Positions 7,674 to 16,741 of a DNA stretch of 64,000 nucleotides are shown here, piece after piece. Each line of letters begins with the position of its first letter. Position 1 is the stretch's first letter. Source of the stretch: DATARH01 sp036268425 (GTDB lineage: Bacteria > Pseudomonadota > Alphaproteobacteria > ATCC43930 > CGMCC-115725); assembly GCA_036268425.1 (NCBI GenBank), contig DATAUE010000006.1, positions 28,472-92,471 of the forward strand, read 5' to 3'. Under the pieces are notes generated by a model. That model made no database searches. It worked only from the letters and a program-made list of their open reading frames with translations, and was not told the origin of the DNA. The position numbers and the translations under genes were made by a program.

Positions 7674-9014
7674 ATGCCGCCAGTTGCCGATGCGGTCATC
7701 CCGGCAATGCCACCGCGGCCGCCGCGTGCATTATCGACGCTGGGGTTGTTGCGGGTTGCGCTGTCGAACTCGCTGGCGGCGCTCGACGAGGAGTTGTTCG
7801 ACGAACCGATCGTCGAACGGCGCTTTGTCTGGGGCCGCGTCTTCGTGGTCAGCGACCCGGCCGGCGTGCGGCATGTCATGCAGGACAATGTCGACAATTA
7901 TCCGCGCATCGAACCGATCCGGCGGGTCTTCGCGTTCTCTGCCGGCAGCGGCATGCTGTCGGCTGAAGGCGAGACATGGCGACAACATCGCCGCCTGCTC
8001 AATCCGGTACTCGATCATCGCGCAGTGCTCGCCGATCTGCCGGTCCTGGTCGAGCTGACGCAGGAACTGGTGCGCCGCCTCAGCGATTTGCCGCCGCCGC
8101 GCGAGATCAATGTCGGCGATGTTTTTACCCATTTGATCACGGCGTTTACCGGCCGGCTGTTCGCGGCGGACGAACGCGCGATCGACCCGGTGCTGTACCG
8201 CCTCGGCCAATATCCTGGCCGGTACAGCCTGTCTGACTTCGTGCGGCTGCCCGGCCAGCGTCGCGGCGGGCGCTCCGAGGCGAACGAGTTTCATGCCTTG
8301 TTCGACCGGCTGATCGCCGCGCGCCGCGCGCCGGATTATGCCGGGCCGCAGGATCTGCTGTGGCGGATGGCGAATGCCCGCGATCGCGAAACCGGCGAGA
8401 CGCTGCCGGCGATTGAGCTGCGCGACGAGGCCCTGACGCTAGGCGCCACCTCGGCAACGCCGCTGCGGGTGTTTCCCTGGCTCTGGTATCTGCTGGCGAT
8501 CCACCCAGAGATCGAAGCGCGGCTGCACACTGAACTAGATCAGGTGCTCGGCGGCCGGATGCCTGGTGCGGCCGATATTCCGCGATTGATCTACCTGCGC
8601 CAGATCATTGACGAAACGCTGCGGCTCTACCCGTCGGCGCCGACGATGCTGCGCAGCGCCGCTACCGAGGATCAAATCTGCGGCCGACGAGTGCCGCGCA
8701 AGGCGGTGATCGGGGTGCTGCCCTGGGTGGTGCACCGCCATCGCAAACTGTGGAACGACCCGGATCGCTTCGATCCCGAGCGTTTCACCGCCGCTCAGAC
8801 CGCGCAGCGCTCGCGCTATGCTTATCTGCCGTTCGCGATCGGTCCGCATGTCTGTATCGGCGCCTCGCTGGCGCTTGTGGAAATCGTCGTCGTGACGGCG
8901 ATTCTGGCGCAGCGTTTCCGGTTTCGTCTGGTGCCGGGGCAAGCCATCGAGCCGCTCGCCTGGACCAATTTGCATCCAAAAGGCGGCATCCGGGTCACGG
9001 TCGAGGCGCGTTAG
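7674..9014 (+). CDS. cytochrome P450 (second of a tandem pair)
   Basis: A 446-residue P450, paralogous to the preceding gene along its whole length (both share GVRHVMQDNVDNYPRIE-like and PWVVHRHRKLW-like stretches). ExxR is in IIDETLRLYPS, PERF in DRFDPERFTAAQ, and the heme loop is FAIGPHVCIGASLAL. The I-helix is ALTLGATSATPLRVFPWLWY, again without the Glu/Asp-Thr pair. The ATG at 7674 lies 13 bases after the stop of the first P450; an in-frame TTG at 7644 would overlap it. The 3' end overlaps the convergent sulfatase-family gene by 20 bases. Confidence 0.92.
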   Translation: MPPVADAVIPAMPPRPPRALSTLGLLRVALSNSLAALDEELFDEPIVERRFVWGRVFVVSDPAGVRHVMQDNVDNYPRIEPIRRVFAFSAGSGMLSAEGETWRQHRRLLNPVLDHRAVLADLPVLVELTQELVRRLSDLPPPREINVGDVFTHLITAFTGRLFAADERAIDPVLYRLGQYPGRYSLSDFVRLPGQRRGGRSEANEFHALFDRLIAARRAPDYAGPQDLLWRMANARDRETGETLPAIELRDEALTLGATSATPLRVFPWLWYLLAIHPEIEARLHTELDQVLGGRMPGAADIPRLIYLRQIIDETLRLYPSAPTMLRSAATEDQICGRRVPRKAVIGVLPWVVHRHRKLWNDPDRFDPERFTAAQTAQRSRYAYLPFAIGPHVCIGASLALVEIVVVTAILAQRFRFRLVPGQAIEPLAWTNLHPKGGIRVTVEAR

Positions 9015-10542
9015 CTGCCGGATCGAGGACCAAATCCACGACGGCGCGCCCGAGTTGGTGGGCTTGCAGATCATGCCGCCGCGTCATCCCGGCTTCCTGG
9101 TTTGCGCGCCAGATGACATAGTCACTGTGTGGTTCCGTGAAACCGAAATGTGCAAATGCGTTCGGCAGACTCGGTAGGTGATCGCCGTAGAAAGCCAGAA
9201 TGGCCGGTGATTTGCGCTCTTCAAGCCCTGCCATCAGCAGGCGAAGCATCGCGTCGGAGCGCCGCAACCCGTCGAGATAGCGCAGCAATTCCGCCCCACC
9301 CGGCATGCCGGCGGGATCGAACAGCGCCGTTACTGTCGGGTCGAGCGCCGGCCCCTGCGGCAGCCACGGCCCGTGATTGCCCATCGTGATCGCGAAAATA
9401 AGGCTGCACGGCCCCTCCGCATCGAGCGTATGCAGGATGTGGCTGGCAAGATCGGGGTCCGGCGCATAGGGCGGGGTGCTTGAGCCGCCCAAAACCCGGC
9501 GGTCGAGAAACCGCTCAAAGCCGAGCGCCGGCATTACCACGTCGCGACGGAAAAACCGCGCATCGAACGGGTGCAGGCAGAGCGTGCGATACCCCCCGCG
9601 GCGCATTCGCCATACCTGCGAATCGAGCGGTACGCGTGCCAGCGCGTAGTACGGATTGAACCGGTCGTAGCCGAGTTCGCTTTCGGCGATACCGCTCACG
9701 ACGGCAAACTCGGCCCGCATTGTGTTGGCGCCCCAGCCGGGCACCTCGACATGACCATACTGCACCGCCGATGCGCAGCACGCCTCGAACCCCGGCAGGA
9801 AATCGCGCGGGATTTGCGGCGACAGCCGCCGTGCGTCGAAAAACGATTCGCACTGGACGATGATGACCGGAACACCGTCATTCCCGCGCCTGGCGATAAA
9901 CGCCGGTGCCGCCAATGCGACCTGCCGCGCCCGTCGCTCGTCGCGGGCGATCACGGTTTGTGCGATCAGCATCGCAAAAGGGCCGAGCGCGGCGGCGTCG
10001 GCATAGGGTTCGCCGCTCGGCCGCAGCCGGCGCAAACCGTGCGCCGTCGCACCGAGCAGTGGTTGCCGCGCGACCAGCCAACCGGTCACCGCGACCAATG
10101 CCGTCGCGAAAAGCCCGGCCACGAAATGCGGCGTCCAGAGCGGCGGCTCGACCAGCAGCAAAGCGATAGCGAGCAACGCTGCCCCGATTGCACCTCCGAT
10201 CACCAGCCCCGGCCCGGCGAACGGCAAATAGAGCTGCGGGTGGGTAAAGACCTGCGGTAGTTCGGACATTTCCGAAAATACGACCGGCTCGTGCAGGGTC
10301 TGGCGCATCGTGTAGTCGGCGAGCGCAAAACCGGCGCCGGCCGCCAGCATGATCACCCCGGCAAACAGCGGCCGCCCGGCGGCGACCCCGAGGAGGGCGG
10401 CACCCAAGGCAACCGGCGATGCGTCGAGCAGCACCGCCGGCAGTGACACAAAACGTGCCTGTGCGATATGTCGCGGCACCAGCCACGCCGCGACCAGCAA
10501 GGCCGCACCGGCGGCCAGATGCAGCACTCCTGCCCACCCCAT
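8995..10542 (-). CDS. sulfatase/LTA synthase-superfamily membrane enzyme
   Basis: A 515-residue protein with about five N-terminal transmembrane segments (residues 1-160) followed by a periplasmic alkaline-phosphatase-fold domain. Family marks are VIIVQCESFFDARRL with the nucleophile-region metal ligands, FAITMGNHGPWLPQ and LAFYGDHLPSLP, which carry His and Asp metal ligands. Enzymes of this type move phosphoglycerol or phosphoethanolamine from lipids onto glycans. Being last in a minus-strand operon with kpsC and an SDR (3 bases after the SDR stop) suggests it decorates capsule or lipopolysaccharide. That role is inference. Confidence 0.8.
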   Translation of the reverse strand: MGWAGVLHLAAGAALLVAAWLVPRHIAQARFVSLPAVLLDASPVALGAALLGVAAGRPLFAGVIMLAAGAGFALADYTMRQTLHEPVVFSEMSELPQVFTHPQLYLPFAGPGLVIGGAIGAALLAIALLLVEPPLWTPHFVAGLFATALVAVTGWLVARQPLLGATAHGLRRLRPSGEPYADAAALGPFAMLIAQTVIARDERRARQVALAAPAFIARRGNDGVPVIIVQCESFFDARRLSPQIPRDFLPGFEACCASAVQYGHVEVPGWGANTMRAEFAVVSGIAESELGYDRFNPYYALARVPLDSQVWRMRRGGYRTLCLHPFDARFFRRDVVMPALGFERFLDRRVLGGSSTPPYAPDPDLASHILHTLDAEGPCSLIFAITMGNHGPWLPQGPALDPTVTALFDPAGMPGGAELLRYLDGLRRSDAMLRLLMAGLEERKSPAILAFYGDHLPSLPNAFAHFGFTEPHSDYVIWRANQEAGMTRRHDLQAHQLGRAVVDLVLDPAANAPRP

Positions 10543-10545
10543 CGA

Positions 10546-11340
10546 TCAGGCGGAGCGGATGTGGAAGTGAAACCCGCGCACAAAACGGTCGCCGATCATC
10601 GCCGGCGCCAGATCGCAAAACCGCATGCCGAATACCAGTGGCCACGGAAAATTGATCCGCGCACGGCCGCGATCGATGCCGTGCTTGATCCGCCGGGCGG
10701 CGCGCTCGCCGCTCGCGAGAAACGGCGTCGCCCCCTCCCAGCGATCGGTCATCGGCGACGAGAAGAACCCCGGACAGACCACCGTCATGCCGACCCCTTG
10801 CGGGGCGAGGCGAGGGCGCAGCGCTTCGGCATAGGCACGCACACCGGCTTTGCTGGCGCAATAGCCCGGACTGTAGGGCAACCCGCGCAACGCGGCGACC
10901 GAGGCAATCGCAACGATGCGTCCGTGGCCACGGGCGCACAGGCGCGGCACCAGGGGGGCGATCGTGTGGATTGTGCCGAGCAAATTGACCTCGATCTGGC
11001 GCAATGTCAGCTCGGCGGATTCGCCGGGGCTGTCAGCGTCAGGGCCGGCGGAAATCCCGGCATTGGCGATCAGCAATTCGACCGGATACAGCCGGTCAAA
11101 CTCCTTGAGCCAAAGGCCGAGCGCATCGCGATCGGCCACGTCGATGGCGGCGCTGTCGACCGTCGCGCCGATGGAGCGGCAGAATTCGGCCGTCGCCGCG
11201 AGGCGTTCGGGGTTGCGCCCGATCAGTCCCAGCACTGTCTGCGGCCCGGCATAAGCGGCCGCGAGCGCCGCACCGAGCCCGCTCGACGCGCCGGTGATCA
11301 CCACCACGCGGTAGGGTGCGCGTATTCCGGAAGCCCGCAT
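10546..11340 (-). CDS. SDR oxidoreductase in capsule locus
   Basis: A 264-residue classical SDR: VVVITGASSGLGAALAAAY near the N-terminus, LLIANAGISAG, the catalytic Ser in VAIASVAALRG and Tyr-Lys in GYCASKAG. The start ATG overlaps the kpsC stop in an ATGA arrangement, so it is translationally coupled to KpsC. Such SDRs recur in kps loci and are presumed to act on a sugar or lipid carrier intermediate. The exact reaction is unknown. Confidence 0.85.
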   Translation of the reverse strand: MRASGIRAPYRVVVITGASSGLGAALAAAYAGPQTVLGLIGRNPERLAATAEFCRSIGATVDSAAIDVADRDALGLWLKEFDRLYPVELLIANAGISAGPDADSPGESAELTLRQIEVNLLGTIHTIAPLVPRLCARGHGRIVAIASVAALRGLPYSPGYCASKAGVRAYAEALRPRLAPQGVGMTVVCPGFFSSPMTDRWEGATPFLASGERAARRIKHGIDRGRARINFPWPLVFGMRFCDLAPAMIGDRFVRGFHFHIRSA

Positions 11341-13358
11341 CAATCCGGCAGCCGCTCGCGCGCATGCCGTAGGCTGCCGCTATCGGCCGTCACGAACAGC
11401 CGGCGGAGGCGGGCGAGCCGCGCCGCCGCGATGCCCTGCAGGCGGCGCGCCAGGATGAGAGGTCCCGGCCGCCACAATTCCGGGTGATCGAGTCGCTCGA
11501 CGATCACTTCGGGGCCGCACGGTAGGCCGGTTAACGGGTCGAGATAACGGGGATATAAGATCAGAACACCTGCTATCAGTTCCGCCAGTGCGAGGCGGCG
11601 GCCACGATCGAGCGGCGCTTTGTCGATGGTCAACCCCCAGCCGGCATAAAAGGGCCGACCGTATACCGTAACGCTGCGCCCGCGCAGCAACGCCTCGAAG
11701 CCGGCGAGCGAGGTCATCGTGTGCAATTCGTCGACCATCGCGAGCAATGAAGCTGTCGACCCTTCGCGTAGCACCATGTCTGCGAAACGGCGGGCCTCGG
11801 GTTCCGCGACGGCGCCTTTGCGGTGCCCGGCGACCACGTCTGGGTGGGGCTTATAAATGATGAAGGCGTCGGGGTTGGCGGCGCGCACCGCCTCCAGCAG
11901 GGCGACATTGGTGCTGACCTCGCTGCCGCCAAAGCGAATCGACAGGTCGTCCTCGACCTGACCGGGCACCAGGATGCGGCGAGAGCCGGTGGGCATGTCG
12001 AGAGCCGGACCGCGGCCGCTGAGGTTGTATTTGGTGACGCCACGAGCGACGAGTTGCACGGCAAGGCGCTGTGCCCGGTCGATCAGGGCCGGGGTAAAAT
12101 CGGTTTCGCGCAGCAGGATTTCGAGGTCGCTTCGCACCCGCGGGTCGAAATACATGCCGCGCGAATCGAACACCAGCGAAGCCGGCGGCATGAAATCGGA
12201 GCCGAGGCCGACCGACCGGATGAATCCGTCCTCGACCCGAATCAGGGGCACATGCTGCTCGGCCGCGGCTTCGTCGAGGCCCGGGGGCAGCCGCGATGCC
12301 CAACCAGCGATGGCGCGCGGCGGTGTCTCTGCGCCGTGCTGCGCTGCTGCCAGCGCGCCGGCGGTGTCGCGGCGGAACACCGGCGTTCCCGATGACGAGC
12401 GGACAAATTCGGCGATGCGCCGCCGCTTCCAGAACGACATGCCGACGCAGACGCCGATCCGCCGGTTGGCACCCTCGATCCGCCGCCATTCCGCCAGGAT
12501 GCCCAGCGCCTCGGCGAAATTCGTCGGAGTGTCGTGGAAGGGGTCGCGATAGCGCGTTGCGATCAGGCAACAGGCGGCGAAAATCTCGTCCACGCTGCGT
12601 CGGATCGCATGCTGGGAAACACCGGCGGCATCGTTGGTGACACCCCAGCCCGTATAGAACGATGCCGCGAAGGCGGAGACGGGGATGCCCGCCGTCAGCG
12701 CGAGAAAGCCGGTTTCGCCACCGGCGCTGTAGACCCGCGCGGCGCGATCCAGCAGCAGCCAAGGATCGAACGGCCGGTCGATAACCGTCACGCCGGCCAC
12801 GCCCGACACGGCGTCCTGCCCCACCGCGCCGTCTGTCAGGACCACGACGCGGTCGGCTGGATTTTCGGCAAGCGCCGATGCCAGCATCGCCTCCGAATCG
12901 CCGCGAGCGGCCGTCTCGTCGAGCGCTACGACCGCGAGGTTATCGTAGGCCGGCAACAGTGCATCGCCGCCGGATTGCCACCAGGTACCGCCGACCCGAG
13001 CCGCCGCCATCGCGCGGCGGCAGGTCTGAGCCTCGAGCAACAGTTCGGGTCGTTCCCAACCCGGCGCCGCGAGAAGGCGGTCGGGTGTGGTAACGCCGCC
13101 CGGTAACAACGTGTCGGGTGTCGCCGATATCATGCCGCTGATGGCCACAGGCGGCACGGGGCCGCGCGGCGCGGCGCGCAGCAATCCGGGCATTAGGCGC
13201 ACTCCCGGCAGGCCGGCGCATTCCGGGAACAGCACGGCGATCCCGCCACCGGCGGCCGGGCGCTGCATCTTTACCGTGTGGCGGAAGCGGCGCATGCGCA
13301 AAGCGCGTCGCGAGCTTGCATGCGGGGCAATCTCGGCAATCACCTTCCGACTGTCCAT
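11340..13358 (-). CDS. kpsC: KpsC-like capsular polysaccharide Kdo transferase
   Basis: A 672-residue protein of the KpsC family, which in group 2 capsules builds the beta-Kdo linker on lysophosphatidylglycerol at the cytoplasmic face. It shows the expected duplicated architecture. An N-terminal half carries VYSAGGETGFLALTAGIPV and ASFYTGWGVTNDA. A C-terminal half carries IRVEDGFIRSVGLGSDF, IYKPHPDVVAGHRKG and the repeated FYAGWGLTIDK. Both halves end with the same GRP/AGWGLT-type element, typical of the two KpsC modules. The start at 13358 is uncertain, because Met codons at 13295 and 13268 are in frame. It is the first gene of the kpsC-SDR-sulfatase unit. Confidence 0.85.
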   Translation of the reverse strand: MDSRKVIAEIAPHASSRRALRMRRFRHTVKMQRPAAGGGIAVLFPECAGLPGVRLMPGLLRAAPRGPVPPVAISGMISATPDTLLPGGVTTPDRLLAAPGWERPELLLEAQTCRRAMAAARVGGTWWQSGGDALLPAYDNLAVVALDETAARGDSEAMLASALAENPADRVVVLTDGAVGQDAVSGVAGVTVIDRPFDPWLLLDRAARVYSAGGETGFLALTAGIPVSAFAASFYTGWGVTNDAAGVSQHAIRRSVDEIFAACCLIATRYRDPFHDTPTNFAEALGILAEWRRIEGANRRIGVCVGMSFWKRRRIAEFVRSSSGTPVFRRDTAGALAAAQHGAETPPRAIAGWASRLPPGLDEAAAEQHVPLIRVEDGFIRSVGLGSDFMPPASLVFDSRGMYFDPRVRSDLEILLRETDFTPALIDRAQRLAVQLVARGVTKYNLSGRGPALDMPTGSRRILVPGQVEDDLSIRFGGSEVSTNVALLEAVRAANPDAFIIYKPHPDVVAGHRKGAVAEPEARRFADMVLREGSTASLLAMVDELHTMTSLAGFEALLRGRSVTVYGRPFYAGWGLTIDKAPLDRGRRLALAELIAGVLILYPRYLDPLTGLPCGPEVIVERLDHPELWRPGPLILARRLQGIAAARLARLRRLFVTADSGSLRHARERLPD

Positions 13359-13447
13359 GAAAATCGCCCTCTCGAAGGCGCATGCCCGGCACGGAAAGGG
13401 CCGTTGCCGGGTTGACAGCGCACCGGGTGGTGCGACAAGTGCGACGC

Positions 13448-14668
13448 ATGGTCACTCAGGCTGTCATTCTGTGCGGCGGATGCGGCACCCGCCTCGGCGC
13501 GCTGACCGCCGACCAGCCGAAACCGTTGCTGGATATAGATGGCGCGCCGTTTCTCGACGTGCTGCTGTTCGAGTTGGGGCGGCACGGCATCAGGCGAATC
13601 CTGTTGCTCGCAGGCTTTGCCGCCGCACGGATTGCAGCTTATGCCGCGGCGACACCGCTGAAAGAGCGCTTCGGTCTCGATATCGACATCTCAACCGAGG
13701 CCGAGCCTGCCGGCACTGGTGGTGCGCTGTGGCAGGCCCGCGCCCGGCTCGATGAGTCGTTTCTGCTGCTGAACGGCGATTCCTGGTTCGATATCAACCT
13801 GCTCGATCTTGCGGTGCGGTTGGGACGTGAACCGGCGGCGTCGGGTGTGTTGGCGTTGCGCCGCATGGTCGACGCCAGTCGTTATGGCTCGGTTTTTCTC
13901 GACGGCGACTGCATCAGCGCGTTTGCCGAGCGCCCGGTCACGGCTGGGCCCGGCCTCGTCAGCGGCGGCGTTTATGCATTGCGCCGGGCGGTGGTCGATT
14001 TTCTGCGGACGCCGGGCTCGCTCGAAACCGATCTGTTTCCCCGCCTCGCTGCGAACGGCCAGTTACGCGGCGCCGTGTTCAACCGGTATTTTGTCGATAT
14101 CGGCGTGCCCGACGATCTGGCGCGCGCGCGCCAGGAAATCCCGCAGCACCGCATGCGGCCGGCCGCGTTTCTCGATCGTGACGGGGTGCTGAATCACGAC
14201 GACCGCTATGTCGCCTCGATCGAGCGGTTCCGCTGGATCGAGGGGGCACAAGCCGCGGTCAGAAGCCTCAACGATGCCGGCCTGTTCGTCTTTGTCGTGA
14301 CCAATCAGGCCGGTATCGCCCGCGGCCTTTACGGTGAAACCGACGTGCGGGGCCTGCACGCTCATATGCGCGAAGAGTTGGCATCAGCCGGGGCCTATGT
14401 CGACGACATCCGCTATTGCCCGTTTCACCCCGATGGCAATGTCGATGCGTATCGCCGGGTCAGCGACTGGCGCAAACCGGCACCCGGCATGCTGGTCGAC
14501 CTGATGCGCTGCTGGCCGGTCGATGCCGCGAACAGCTTTTTGATCGGCGACAAAATGACCGATATCGAGGCGGCAGCGGCGATCGGAATTCGCAGCCACC
14601 TTTTTCCCGGCGGCGATCTTGCCACGTTTGCCGCGCGGCTGATCGCAGGAAAATCAACCCAGGGATAA
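13448..14668 (+). CDS. fused heptose-1-phosphate nucleotidyltransferase / heptose-bisphosphate phosphatase
   Basis: A 406-residue two-domain enzyme. Residues 1 to about 225 are a sugar nucleotidyltransferase: VILCGGCGTRLGALTADQPK (G-rich NTP loop), LLLNGDSWFD, and a C-terminal YFVDIGVPDDLARA, closest in style to HddC/GmhD-like guanylyltransferases. From about 234 a HAD phosphatase follows: AFLDRDGVLNHDD with the nucleophile Asp, VTNQAGIARG, CPFHPDG, DWRKPAPGM and FLIGDKMTDIEAA, as in GmhB. Together the two steps fit GDP- or NDP-heptose synthesis for capsule or LPS. The GmhB zinc site looks broken: the usual CxC appears as SDW. The ATG at 13448 is chosen over 13382 because it begins the NTP-binding fold. 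Confidence 0.82.
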   Translation: MVTQAVILCGGCGTRLGALTADQPKPLLDIDGAPFLDVLLFELGRHGIRRILLLAGFAAARIAAYAAATPLKERFGLDIDISTEAEPAGTGGALWQARARLDESFLLLNGDSWFDINLLDLAVRLGREPAASGVLALRRMVDASRYGSVFLDGDCISAFAERPVTAGPGLVSGGVYALRRAVVDFLRTPGSLETDLFPRLAANGQLRGAVFNRYFVDIGVPDDLARARQEIPQHRMRPAAFLDRDGVLNHDDRYVASIERFRWIEGAQAAVRSLNDAGLFVFVVTNQAGIARGLYGETDVRGLHAHMREELASAGAYVDDIRYCPFHPDGNVDAYRRVSDWRKPAPGMLVDLMRCWPVDAANSFLIGDKMTDIEAAAAIGIRSHLFPGGDLATFAARLIAGKSTQG

Positions 14669-14863
14669 CAGCCCAGGGCTATCGGGCCGGGATGCGGCAG
14701 GAGGCCTCGTGCAACGGCTCGGTTTCCGGTTCCGCTGAAGCCGGCTCCAGCGTATTATCCGGTGTACTGCGCCGTAGATTACCGGGGGTGGCGCATGTGG
14801 GTTTTGGCCGGTGGTTCCCGGCACGGTCGACGATTTCCCCGGCGGACAAGTTTGGATTTGTGA

Positions 14864-16048
14864 ATGGTCGATATCGTTCGCCGCCCGCACGCCGGGCGTG
14901 ACGCCGCCGTCATCGGCGGCGCACGGCCGCATATCGGCATCCGGATTGGCACGTTTTTCGCCTCGCTGAACATCTGGTTCTGGGCCCTGGTGGGTCTGCC
15001 GACGCTGCTTGCCGGTGTCTATTTCTTTGGCATCGCCTCCGATCTTTACCTGTCGGAGGTCAAGTTCGTCGTGCGGGGGCCATCAAAAACCCCGACCAGC
15101 GTGATCAGCGCCATGCTGAGCAGCACCGCCGGCTCGGCGGCGACCGAAGACACCTTTGCGGTGCACGAATTCCTTATGTCCCGCGACGCCGTACGCCGCC
15201 TCGAAAAAGAAGACGATTTGCGCGGTCTGCTGGCCCGGCCCGAGGGCGACATGCTGACGCGGTTTCCCGGCTTCCTATTCTGGCGCAAGGATTTCGAGGC
15301 CTTGTACAAGGCTTATGCGCATTTCGTTTCGGTCGATCTTGACGCCACGACCGGCGTCAGCACGCTGGAGGTAAAGGCGTATCGGCCGGAGGATGCGCAA
15401 CGGATCGCGCGAGCACTGTTGATGTTCAGCGAGCAACTGGTCAATGCGCTTAACGAGCGCGCCCGGCATGATGCTCTGGCGGCATTCGAAGGCGAAGTGC
15501 ATACGACTGAAGACCAGATCGCCAAAATCCAGACGCAGCTCACGGCCTATCGGGTGAAGCAGAAAATGCTCGACCCGAAAAGCGCGTCCTCCGGGCCGAT
15601 CGAACTGCTGGCGACGATGAACGCCCAGCTCGCCAATTCCAAAGGGCAGCTCGCGGAGATCATCAGGAACTCACCGAACAGCCCGCATATTCCCCTGGTC
15701 AAGACGCGTATCGCCTCGCTCGAAAAGCTGATCGGCGAGGAGCGCACCAAGATCACCGGCGATGACAATTCGGTCGCCACCTCGCTCAGTGAATACGAGC
15801 GGCTCGACGTCCAGCGGCTGCTGGCGGAAAAAACGCTAGCCTCGGCATTCACCTCGCTCGAAGCCGCTCGCCTCGAGGCACAGCGCCAGCAGCTTTATCT
15901 CGAGACGATCGAGCAGCCGAATCTGGCGGATTACCCGCTTTATCCGAAACGGCTGGTATCATTCGCCACGGTCGTGATGACCTGCCTCCTGGCCTATGGG
16001 ATCGCCTGGCTGCTGATCGCCAGTGTGCGTGAGCACGCCTCGGCCTGA
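14864..16048 (+). CDS. kpsE: KpsE-like capsule export inner-membrane protein
   Basis: A 394-residue polysaccharide co-polymerase. The first transmembrane helix is near residues 30-52 (WFWALVGLPTLLAGVYFFG), followed by a long periplasmic, largely coiled-coil domain with the family landmark YLSEVKFVVRGP. The second helix is near 362-386 (SFATVVMTCLLAYGIAWLL). The layout and length match KpsE/BexC/CtrB, which bridges the ABC exporter to the outer-membrane channel. It lies 13 bases upstream of kpsT on the same strand. No kpsM or kpsD is adjacent. Confidence 0.87.
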   Translation: MVDIVRRPHAGRDAAVIGGARPHIGIRIGTFFASLNIWFWALVGLPTLLAGVYFFGIASDLYLSEVKFVVRGPSKTPTSVISAMLSSTAGSAATEDTFAVHEFLMSRDAVRRLEKEDDLRGLLARPEGDMLTRFPGFLFWRKDFEALYKAYAHFVSVDLDATTGVSTLEVKAYRPEDAQRIARALLMFSEQLVNALNERARHDALAAFEGEVHTTEDQIAKIQTQLTAYRVKQKMLDPKSASSGPIELLATMNAQLANSKGQLAEIIRNSPNSPHIPLVKTRIASLEKLIGEERTKITGDDNSVATSLSEYERLDVQRLLAEKTLASAFTSLEAARLEAQRQQLYLETIEQPNLADYPLYPKRLVSFATVVMTCLLAYGIAWLLIASVREHASA

Positions 16049-16061
16049 TCGATCAGACGCG

Positions 16062-16730
16062 ATGGCTCCCGATTCGATGATCACGGCCACCGGCGTGACC
16101 AAGGATTATCTGTCGGAAACCGGGCACACCCACCACCGGGTGCTAAGCGACATCTGGCTGACGGTGGCGCCTGGTGACAAAGTCGCGGTGCTGGGGCGCA
16201 ATGGCGCCGGCAAGTCGACGCTGATTCGCCTACTGGCTGGGATCGAGCTGCCGACCTTTGGGAAGATCGAGCGGGGCATGACGCTGTCGTGGCCGGTCGG
16301 CCTCAACGGCGGCGTCGGTGGCAGCATGACCGGCAACGACAACATCCGGTTCATCAGCCGTCTCTACAACAAGCCGTTCGCCTTAATGCGTGAGTATGTC
16401 GACGACTTCGCCGAACTCGGCAAATATCTTGCCGAGCCGGTCAGGACATACTCGGCCGGTATGCGGGCGCGGCTGAATTTCGCGCTGTCGATCGCGATCG
16501 ATTTCGACTGTTACCTGATCGATGAGATCATCTCCGTCGGCGACCAGCGCTTTCAGAAGCGCTCGCACGAGGAATTGTTTGAGCGGCGCGCCGACCGCAG
16601 CCTGATTCTGGCCTCGCACGTCCCGAGCGTCGTCAAGACCTACTGCAACCGCGCGCTCGTCATGCATCGCGGCCGCGGCAAGGTGTTCGACGACCTCGAT
16701 CTGGCGCTGGACATCTACCAGGACCTGTAG
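16062..16730 (+). CDS. kpsT: KpsT-like capsule polysaccharide ABC transporter ATPase
   Basis: A 222-residue ABC ATPase of the capsule/O-antigen type. Walker A is VLGRNGAGKSTLIRLLAG, the signature is TYSAGMRARLNFALS, Walker B is DCYLIDEIISVGDQ, and the H-loop is LILASHVPSVV. MTLSWPVGLNGGVGGSMTG is typical of KpsT/RfbB ATPases. The ATG at 16062 follows the kpsE stop by 13 bases. The cognate permease KpsM is not in this window, so the complex must be completed by a gene elsewhere. Confidence 0.9.
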   Translation: MAPDSMITATGVTKDYLSETGHTHHRVLSDIWLTVAPGDKVAVLGRNGAGKSTLIRLLAGIELPTFGKIERGMTLSWPVGLNGGVGGSMTGNDNIRFISRLYNKPFALMREYVDDFAELGKYLAEPVRTYSAGMRARLNFALSIAIDFDCYLIDEIISVGDQRFQKRSHEELFERRADRSLILASHVPSVVKTYCNRALVMHRGRGKVFDDLDLALDIYQDL

Positions 16731-16741
16731 CGTGCGGCGGT

